Virus record (IMG/VR): IMGVR_UViG_3300005264_000157
Coordinates: 1 to 27,458 of that record
DNA: 27,458 nucleotides
Direction: 5' to 3' (one strand)
Source of the DNA: a virus
Positions 22,233 to 27,458 of this stretch are shown in pieces. Below the pieces are notes generated by a model, which did no database searches, was not told where the DNA came from, and worked only from the letters and a program-made list of their open reading frames with translations. Position 1 is the first letter of the stretch. The number at the start of each line of letters is the position of its first letter. The position numbers were made by a program, and so were the translations under genes.

Positions 22233-22361
22233 TCTATTTAAGTTTATTAGTTAATACTTTTCTTAAATTTCTCATTTTCCTTTTTTTTAAAAGTTAATAT
22301 TTCAAATTAAATTAGTAGCTGTTAAGGTCGCTACACACCATATTCAAACCGTTATAGCCAA
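22233..22361. other. Structured intergenic spacer
   Basis: On the minus strand just after the upstream stop is TATAACGGTTTGAATATG, similar to the motifs in the neighbouring spacers. GTAGC and GCTAC form a 5-bp stem around a 10-nt loop shortly after. The rest is an A/T-rich leader for the RNA ligase gene. No coding sequence is seen. Confidence 0.35.
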
Positions 22362-22550
22362 TTAAGACTGAACATCTTCCCAATGAAGGTTATGGTAAGG
22401 TATATTTTTATCATTACTCATTTGCTGTTTCTTTTCGTGTTTTTTATCCTCAAAGTAATCAGCACTTACGTTGTTATTAATCATCAACGAGTATATTAAT
22501 CTTCCATCAATCTCGTTGTAAAGTCTAAATTTACTAAATGTTTCTTGCAT
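22362..22550 (-). CDS. Small protein, unknown
   Basis: This 62-residue protein has FRLYNEIDGRLIYSLMINNN near the start and a highly charged C-terminal part (YFEDKKHEKKQQMSNDK, then YHNLHWEDVQS). No motif is recognised. It is a single-gene unit between two spacers, and its codons resemble the neighbouring genes. The start at 22550 follows a TTTTAAAA leader. Confidence 0.4.
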   Translation of the reverse strand: MQETFSKFRLYNEIDGRLIYSLMINNNVSADYFEDKKHEKKQQMSNDKNIPYHNLHWEDVQS

Positions 22551-22693
22551 TTTTAAAAGTTTTATATTTAATTTATTGGTATTTATTTAATTCTGTTATT
22601 CGCTTCTTATTGCCGTTTGTTGTTATAGTCAATTTAAGTTCTAACATCGCATCAAAACCGAATGCTTGCTTAGTCGCTAATTCCGTTCACTAT
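22551..22693. other. Intergenic spacer
   Basis: On the minus strand the spacer begins after the upstream stop with AGTGAACGGAATTAGCGAC, a weaker relative of the TAACG motif in the next spacers, and continues with a less AT-rich stretch containing GATGTTAGAAC and TATAACAACAAACGG. It ends in an A/T-rich leader. No gene or clear terminator is seen. Confidence 0.3.
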
Positions 22694-22930
22694 TTAAGAA
22701 GATAATCGTAAGCAATTCATTTGTTCTAATAAAACAAATCGTTTAGGGTTAAATCCTGCTTCATCACCGTCATAAAAATAACCGTGTATAAATTCGTTCA
22801 CAATTATACCACCTGTGTAATCAAAATCACGGATAGTATAAATTTTACCCTTTCTTAAATAATTTAGTATCTCAAAATTATTCACTTGGATGTCTGCATT
22901 TATGCAAACGATTTTATCACCTTTTTTCAT
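22694..22930 (-). CDS. Small SH3-like barrel protein, unknown
   Basis: This 78-residue protein starts MKKGDKIVCINADIQVNNFE, followed by LNYLRKGKIYTIRDFDYTGG, VNEFIHGYFYDG, and a conserved-looking end EAGFNPKRFVLLEQ. The GDKIVCIN, KGKIYTIRDF and FNPKRFVLL pattern is common in small phage and prophage proteins with a predicted five-stranded barrel. The function is unknown. It follows a long structured leader. Confidence 0.6.
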   Translation of the reverse strand: MKKGDKIVCINADIQVNNFEILNYLRKGKIYTIRDFDYTGGIIVNEFIHGYFYDGDEAGFNPKRFVLLEQMNCLRLSS

Positions 22931-23130
22931 TGTTTAAAAATTTAGTAAAACAGTGGGTAACAATGCGTATAAGTAATGGGGTGGGCTGCAAATGAACTTG
23001 GCTACCTCCCAAGAGCGTTACTCATTCGTCAACTTTCACGGATTGCTTGTAACATTCCCCACTACTAATTGCTCTCTAAATATTGTTTAATTCTTCATTA
23101 ACAAAACTACAAAACATTTCACAAACAAAA
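22931..23130 (-). other. Gene-free structured leader/spacer with possible promoter
   Basis: This 200-nt stretch has no credible ORF. On the minus strand TAGTGGGG can pair with CCCCATTA (one G-U). Alternatively AGTGGG can pair with the distal CCCACT. An inner hairpin CTTGG-GAGGTAG-CCAAG is bracketed by AATGA and TCATT. Upstream is a possible weak promoter with TAGTTTTG (23102-23109) and TTTG 16 bp before it. The segment is clearly less AT-rich than its neighbours. It may be a structured RNA leader, or a mobile-cassette junction. Confidence 0.45.
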
Positions 23131-23352
23131 TTATATCTTGCTATGTTGTGCAGCATATTCTAATAATATTTTATTTATTTTATCTTTAGAATCTTTAAAT
23201 CTTGCATCTACTCGCATAACTCTTTCAGTATAAATATAAGTATTTGTTTTTTCTCCAGTTACTACACGATGCACAACTTCAGCAATTTGAGCCATTAACA
23301 ACATTGTTATTGCTTGTTTTTTAAACTCTGCTTTTTCTCCTAATTTTCTCAT
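23131..23352 (-). CDS. Small protein, unknown
   Basis: This 73-residue protein is helical: MRKLGEKAEFKKQAITMLLM, then AQIAEVVHRVVTGEKTN, a YIYTERVMRVDARFKDSKD region and a helix IIKILLEYAAQ-like end with NKILLEYAAQHSKI. No family is recognised. It overlaps the RusA-like gene by 4 nt and is the last gene of the replication operon before the spacer. Confidence 0.5.
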   Translation of the reverse strand: MRKLGEKAEFKKQAITMLLMAQIAEVVHRVVTGEKTNTYIYTERVMRVDARFKDSKDKINKILLEYAAQHSKI

Positions 23353-23696
23353 AACTCTTTTATGTATATTGTTAGTTTATCGTTTAAACTTTTACGACTT
23401 CTTAATGTTACTTGTGTTACTATTTTTGGGCTATCGTCTGGAAAAATAACATCTTCTACCATCTTAGCAAGATAACTAGTATTTGAACAATCTAGAGGGC
23501 GTTTACTAAATTCAAAATCATAAAATACTTTGCAAGGTTTTACACCTCTAAAATTCGTTTGTAAATCTACAAGCCTTTTTATATTATCTTTGTTAGCTTT
23601 CCTTTTAGTCCAATGTTGCGACTGATACATTTTATTAGTCGATATTTTAGGAATATGCAACAGTTCTATTTTTATAACTCTAGAATACTTCTCCAT
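23349..23696 (-). CDS. RusA-like Holliday junction resolvase
   Basis: This 115-residue protein fits the RusA family pattern. The N-terminal strand is followed by STNKMYQSQHWTKRKANKDN and VFYDFEFSKRPLDCSNTSYL, with acidic residues D69 (in LDCSN), D82 (VED) and D87/D88 (PDD), and a C-terminal strand KSLNDKLTIYIKEL. RusA enzymes cut four-way junctions as dimers, and phage versions process branched concatemers before packaging. It overlaps the HNH gene by 17 nt and the next gene by 4 nt. Confidence 0.8.
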   Translation of the reverse strand: MEKYSRVIKIELLHIPKISTNKMYQSQHWTKRKANKDNIKRLVDLQTNFRGVKPCKVFYDFEFSKRPLDCSNTSYLAKMVEDVIFPDDSPKIVTQVTLRSRKSLNDKLTIYIKEL

Positions 23697-23940
23697 TGTC
23701 TATATTTCTTTGCTTAACTATTTCTTTTAACTTGTTATTAAACTCTTTGCTATTGTGTGCTTTGTTGTGGCAATATCTCGATAATCCTATTAAGTTCGTT
23801 ATATCATTAGAACCGTTTTGGCTTCTGAATATTACGTGATGTACGTCAATTAGCTCACGACCACAACCGCACTCACAAAGGGGTCTATCTTGCTCTCCTA
23901 TACCAAAATATTTAATGTATGTTTTCTTATATCCTACCAT
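23680..23940 (-). CDS. Small HNH endonuclease
   Basis: This 86-residue protein has the zinc and HNH pattern: C22-E-C24-G-C26 in LCECGCGREL, DVHH (H34/H35), NGSNDITNLIGL (N46/N49) and C57-H58 with H62 at YCHNKAH. Metal-dependent cleavage of DNA is expected. In phages, small HNH proteins are either homing-type mobile genes or helpers of packaging and recombination. Here it fits exactly between the DUF1367-like and RusA-like genes, with a shared base and a 17-nt overlap, so it is integrated in the operon. Confidence 0.85.
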   Translation of the reverse strand: MVGYKKTYIKYFGIGEQDRPLCECGCGRELIDVHHVIFRSQNGSNDITNLIGLSRYCHNKAHNSKEFNNKLKEIVKQRNIDNGEVF

Positions 23941-24347
23941 TAAAAAAAGTTTATTAATTCTCGTTCTATATCTTCTTTTGTCGTTCCAACATCTGTAATA
24001 ATTACAGTTAATATTCTACTGTAAAGCTCCGAAAATATATCTTCTGACATACTCGCAAAACTTATGCTTTCAGGTAAAAACATTGTCCCGTTTGGTGTTT
24101 CGTAAATATGTACATATCCTGCTTTCATTATACATCTAGCTCTGTATGCCTCAAACGGCAGATTTATTCTAGTGTTTTGATGTCCTAAATTTAATAATGC
24201 AAATAGCTTCTTATGAAACTTTATATTACGAGGGTTTGTTATCTTCGCTTTATATTCTCTGTCAATTTTCAACTTCTTTTTTTCTGCTAAATCAGAATTA
24301 TACAAAGGTATTAATCCAGCTAATGTATTTTTTAAGTATATTTCCAT
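23940..24347 (-). CDS. DUF1367-like protein
   Basis: This 135-residue protein has the order LAEKKKLKIDREYKAKITNP, then NIKFHKKLFALLNLGHQNTR, FEAYRARCIMKAGYV and ESISFASMSEDIFSELYSR. That is the DUF1367 pattern, found beside NinB/RusA-type genes in many phages, role in recombination unknown. A TTG at 24392 would extend it into the methyltransferase gene. The ATG at 24347, after the leader AAATTTAAAATT and 4 nt behind the methyltransferase stop, is preferred. Confidence 0.7.
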   Translation of the reverse strand: MEIYLKNTLAGLIPLYNSDLAEKKKLKIDREYKAKITNPRNIKFHKKLFALLNLGHQNTRINLPFEAYRARCIMKAGYVHIYETPNGTMFLPESISFASMSEDIFSELYSRILTVIITDVGTTKEDIERELINFF

Positions 24348-24351
24348 AATT

Positions 24352-25338
24352 TTAAATTTTTGATAACCATTGTTTGTGTATTTTGCTTGCAACTTGTGCT
24401 GTCATTACTGGCGGAACACTCATTCCAATTAAATATACATTATCTGAATTAAACTTATAATCTGTGGGGTAAGAACCTATTAAACTGTATTTTTCTGTTT
24501 TTAAAATTTGTGTTTCATTTAACCAAAAGCGAACACCACTCGTAATCGTATTAGCGGGTTTGTCTAAATCCAAAATAACATCTCCAAATCTTTTTTCAGA
24601 ATAGTTTTGTGTGTCTTTTTTATGCTCAAATTCAGCAAAAGCTCTTATTGGTATTTCTTTCTCGTTAAATTCAAGTTCCAATTTTGGAGCAACCGAAAAT
24701 AAATCTTTCTGGTATAAAAAAGGTTTTGCAATATCTTTACGTAAAGCAATAAAAAAAATTCTTTCTCTACGTTGTGGCACGCCCATTTTAGAAGCATTCA
24801 ATAACCAATGTTGCACGTAATACCCTGCTTTATCAAATTCTCTATAAATACGCCTTACATACTCCATTGCATTGCCTAAAAGTAAACCTTTTACGTTTTC
24901 TGCTATTACAACTTTTGGCTGTAATTCATTTGCTAAATCAATAAAATCAAAAAACAAATTGTCTAATATTTGGCACGCTTGACCCTCTCTAAATTTCTTG
25001 TCTTTTCCCCAGTCCTTTTCTCTATTACCAGCCATTGAAAAACTGCTACAAGGTGGCGAGCCGTCCAAAATATCTAAATTATACAATTCTTTTGGTAAAT
25101 CTTTACGTAATTTAAAAGTTTGTATTGGTTCTAAATATGCAAGTTTTGGGTTGTGGTTTGCTTTGTAAGCCTCCATCATTTTAGTGTCAATCTCATTGCA
25201 ACCTAAAACATCAAACCCCGCAAGTTTATATCCCATTGTCGAGCCACCACCGCAAGCAAAACAACTAAAAACAGTTCCCTTATCTTTGGTAAAGTTTGCA
25301 TCTTTTAACGTCCAATTATAATCAAATTTGTGTTCCAT
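24352..25338 (-). CDS. Cytosine-C5 DNA methyltransferase
   Basis: The 328-residue enzyme has the C5 motifs: motif I FSCFACGGGSTMGYKLAGF at about 24-42, motif IV GSPPCSSFSMAG with catalytic C97, motif VI ENVKG at 147-151, motif VIII QRRERIFFIA at 189-198, and motif X GMSVPPVMTAQVASKI near the end. The target recognition region is short. No restriction partner is visible, so protection of phage DNA from host nucleases is likely. A TTG at 25371 lies upstream; the ATG at 25338, 4 nt after the helicase stop and after TTTTAAAATT, is the better start. Confidence 0.88.
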   Translation of the reverse strand: MEHKFDYNWTLKDANFTKDKGTVFSCFACGGGSTMGYKLAGFDVLGCNEIDTKMMEAYKANHNPKLAYLEPIQTFKLRKDLPKELYNLDILDGSPPCSSFSMAGNREKDWGKDKKFREGQACQILDNLFFDFIDLANELQPKVVIAENVKGLLLGNAMEYVRRIYREFDKAGYYVQHWLLNASKMGVPQRRERIFFIALRKDIAKPFLYQKDLFSVAPKLELEFNEKEIPIRAFAEFEHKKDTQNYSEKRFGDVILDLDKPANTITSGVRFWLNETQILKTEKYSLIGSYPTDYKFNSDNVYLIGMSVPPVMTAQVASKIHKQWLSKI

Positions 25339-25342
25339 AATT

Positions 25343-26971
25343 TTAAAAGTCTGGGTTTGGTTGTGTTTCAAATATATTAAATTCTTCTTTTAACGATTCT
25401 ATATCTATATTATTAGTTTCAAATGGCGTTAAATTGTGTTCTAAATATCTATTCGTTTTGTAATCATAATCTAAAATTGTTTCGCCTGGTTTGCCTGTCA
25501 GCTTTTGTTTCTTTATCTTTTGGCTAATGATATTTACGGACGTATCTTTAATGTCTGTATTTCTGTTTTCTCTCCAAACTATCACAACATTATCGGCCTT
25601 ATCGCCAAATGTTCCACCGCCTTTAATCTTGTAAATATTAGGCTTTGGGTAATTCTCATTTTTAACCGTAAAAGGTGTAACCTGGTGGGCCACTAAATGA
25701 ACACTTACATTGTGATCAACTGCAAACTTTTTTAACTTTGCCATAAATCTACTAATATAAAGATCCTCTCTTTCTCCGGACTCCATTTTATGATGTATCT
25801 GATTATAAGGATCGAAAGTTACAGTTTTTACATTGTTTTTTCTAATAACGTAAGAGAATTTTTTTAATAATTCATCTATTGAATGGTCCTCACTTGGATT
25901 AATAGTTATAAAATGATGGTCCATAAAATTAATACCCTCGTTTAATTGGACTTCTGACATTGCCATATTTTTATATTTACTATCTGCAGACTTTCCAATA
26001 TAACTTTCTATTAAATCTGTATAGAACTCTTGCAGTGGTAATTCTTCCGGACTAAATATTGCGTGTTTCCACCCCTCAAATTTAGATTTTAATAAAAGTA
26101 ATTGTTTTAAAAATAAACTCTTACCCTCATTATTGTATCCGGTCCATATTGTAACCTCTCCAGGTCTATGGGTCCAAATCTTATCAACTGTACTAAAATA
26201 AGTAGTAGTTCCTTTTGGTTGTCCGTTTCTGTAATCGCTTAATATTTTATCTTTAAAATCTGCGGCCCTAAATATACCCTCTACTTGTACATCTTTTGCA
26301 GTTTCGTAAAGTTCTTCGTCAGTATCTACGCTTAAATATATGTTATTTGCGTTTTCGAATACATCAAAGCAATTATAAATACATTCTATTTTTTTGTCTA
26401 TTGTTTTATCGTTTGCATTTGGGGCCCCTTGACTTACAGAAGTTGCGTGTTTATATCCGGCCATTTCCCATGCCAACGCATCAAATTCGCCCTCGCAAAT
26501 AATAATACTATCCTGGTTTATAATATCATTATATTTATACATTGTTTGCTTAGCTTGTTTGGCCTGCATAAATTTCTTATCCTTAGATTTTCGATATTTA
26601 ACATTCACTACATTTTCGCCCTCATAATAAGGGAATGCTATAAAATCGTTTTTAGCTGTTTGTATTCCGGACCGGTTAACTACGTCTGCATTAATTCCCC
26701 TTTTGCTGAAATAAATTAAATGTTCGTCTGATAGTTGCGTAAAATTTCTAATATCCGGAGTTAAGTATTCTACTTTTTTAGATATTATTTCTCCAAAGTA
26801 TCCGGACCACCCACATTTATGACAATGAAAAACTTGTAAAGATTTATCTACGCTTAAACATTTATCTTTATAATTTTTTTTGCCTAATTCTGCACATTTA
26901 GGGCATTGAGTTTTCCCTTTTTGGCCCCGAATAGTTTGATCGTCTATTGTATAATCTTGATATTTAAGCAT
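25343..26971 (-). CDS. Twinkle/gp4-type primase-helicase with apparent TOPRIM deletion
   Basis: This 542-residue protein has a zinc ribbon (C23/C26 and C50/C53), a TOPRIM region with IIICEGEFDALAWEMAG near 157-171 and VDTDE at 215-219, and a RecA-type helicase with Walker A GYNNEGKS at 278-285, FSPEELP, Walker B VTFDPYNQ at 384-391, AHQVTP and KIKGGGTFGDKADN. It unwinds DNA and probably primes. Right after VDTDE the sequence runs into ELYETAKDVQVEGIF, where relatives carry roughly 40-60 more residues including a KDAN-type motif. Priming may therefore be impaired. It overlaps the upstream gene by 8 nt. Confidence 0.88.
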   Translation of the reverse strand: MLKYQDYTIDDQTIRGQKGKTQCPKCAELGKKNYKDKCLSVDKSLQVFHCHKCGWSGYFGEIISKKVEYLTPDIRNFTQLSDEHLIYFSKRGINADVVNRSGIQTAKNDFIAFPYYEGENVVNVKYRKSKDKKFMQAKQAKQTMYKYNDIINQDSIIICEGEFDALAWEMAGYKHATSVSQGAPNANDKTIDKKIECIYNCFDVFENANNIYLSVDTDEELYETAKDVQVEGIFRAADFKDKILSDYRNGQPKGTTTYFSTVDKIWTHRPGEVTIWTGYNNEGKSLFLKQLLLLKSKFEGWKHAIFSPEELPLQEFYTDLIESYIGKSADSKYKNMAMSEVQLNEGINFMDHHFITINPSEDHSIDELLKKFSYVIRKNNVKTVTFDPYNQIHHKMESGEREDLYISRFMAKLKKFAVDHNVSVHLVAHQVTPFTVKNENYPKPNIYKIKGGGTFGDKADNVVIVWRENRNTDIKDTSVNIISQKIKKQKLTGKPGETILDYDYKTNRYLEHNLTPFETNNIDIESLKEEFNIFETQPNPDF

Positions 26972-27458
26972 AAACTTCTTTTATTGTTTTATAATCGCCT
27001 GCTTTCATTTTCGAAATTAATTCTTTGCGAGTGTAAAAATTATACTCATCTGCAGGAACGTGATAAATTTTTAATAAACTTTCTTCTTCTTCTTTTTCTA
27101 CTAATCTTATATCGTTTGATGTCATTTGTTTAGATTCTTTTACCTCTATTTCTGGTAGATTATTTAAGAAAGTGCTAAAATTTAAAATGTAATTATTTTT
27201 ATTTTCTACTAAGTACCATTTAATAGTGTTGATTAACAAATCTTTACTTATGCTAGATAACATCTTTTTTATTTTTGCTTTGTCATTTTTGCCCTTATTT
27301 GTAGATCTATTTGCTATTTTACACCTTGTAGGATAAAGAGAATAAATTTTATCTATTGTTTCTTTGTTTATTTGTTCTTTGTTTATTTGTTTATCTACAC
27401 TAACAGTGCTTTCTACTTGCTTTGCCTTGTGCTTTATCATCGCTTTATCAAGTGCTTT
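26964..27458 (-). CDS. Replication protein C-terminal part, 5' end outside window
   Basis: The frame is open to the window edge beyond the ATG at 27440 (KALDKAM is read upstream), so the gene very probably begins outside. What is seen is a basic helix, then the pattern IDKIYSLYPTRCKIANRSTN, KGKNDKAKIKKMLSSI, LINTIKWYLVENKN and LNFSTFLNNLPE. That is common at the C-terminus of phage replication-initiation or helicase-loader proteins. An acidic KEEEESL follows with an ELISKMKAGDYKT end. It overlaps the primase-helicase gene by 8 nt. Confidence 0.65.
   Translation of the reverse strand, partial: KALDKAMIKHKAKQVESTVSVDKQINKEQINKETIDKIYSLYPTRCKIANRSTNKGKNDKAKIKKMLSSISKDLLINTIKWYLVENKNNYILNFSTFLNNLPEIEVKESKQMTSNDIRLVEKEEEESLLKIYHVPADEYNFYTRKELISKMKAGDYKTIKEVYA

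Noticed and set aside
22551-23130. Classical integron attC sites in the spacers
   Set aside because: The motifs after stop codons are suggestive, but no convincing pair of RYYYAAC and GTTRRRY core sites could be found.
1-27458. CRISPR array, insertion sequence or transposase, att site
   Set aside because: No regular repeat/spacer run, no terminal inverted repeats with a transposase and no integrase or tRNA-gene attachment signature was seen.

Overview
This 27.5 kb window is a segment of a tailed-phage genome (free phage or prophage). The host is probably a member of the Bacteroidota, most likely a flavobacterium. The reasons are the very AT-rich sequence, promoter -7 boxes of the TAnnTTTG type, AT-rich leaders instead of Shine-Dalgarno sites, a Flavobacteriia-style signal peptide ending in FSQ, and structural proteins of the kinds usual in Bacteroidota siphoviruses. 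No integrase, lysis gene or complete immunity region is present, so the lifestyle is not decided. Family assignments were made by eye from motifs; no database was searched.

Almost everything is transcribed leftwards (minus strand), so the window reads functionally from right to left. (1) 27.4-23.1 kb is DNA metabolism: the tail of a replication protein, a zinc-finger/TOPRIM primase-helicase with an apparent internal deletion, a cytosine-C5 methyltransferase, a DUF1367-like protein, an HNH protein and a RusA-like resolvase. (2) 23.1-20.55 kb is an accessory block of single small genes, including an RNA ligase, separated by structured spacers. One spacer holds three tandem tRNA T-arm-like repeats. 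(3) 20.5-17.1 kb has a Rad52-like annealing protein, a Gp157-like protein, a stand-alone DnaA domain IV protein and a run of tightly overlapping small ORFs. (4) 16.7-14.5 kb is packaging: an HhH protein and the small and large terminase subunits. (5) 14.5-11.5 kb holds a probable tail chaperone, a tail-completion-like protein and a tape measure split by a +1 frame change. (6) 11.5-8.0 kb is the head: XkdF-like protease, scaffold, major capsid protein and a tube-like protein. It is interrupted by a two-gene plus-strand insert, an HTH regulator and a DUF115-like protein. (7) 8.0-0 kb has the portal, connectors, distal tail, tail hub, receptor-binding protein and the start of a secreted repeat protein.

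The most interesting regulatory signal is a 16-bp element, TATGTTTTAnAnCATA and relatives, at five transcription-unit junctions (0.36, 10.12, 16.68, 17.60 and 20.51 kb). At 17.6 and 20.5 kb two promoters have the same layout: a TATATTTG -7 box, the element 22 bp upstream in place of a -33 box, and a second half-conserved copy 32 bp further out. A 57-residue ribbon-helix-helix-like protein and a 57-residue HTH protein are both encoded beside such sites and are candidate binders. Two hairpin/T-tract terminators lie within about 15 nt of the next start codon, which suggests attenuation rather than full stops.

Many small genes missed by a length cut-off are added (17455-17544, 17100-17258, 17638-17814, 19045-19194, 20553-20726). 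Several starts are moved to internal ATGs. No gene-free stretch exceeds 300 bases; the longest is 22931-23130.
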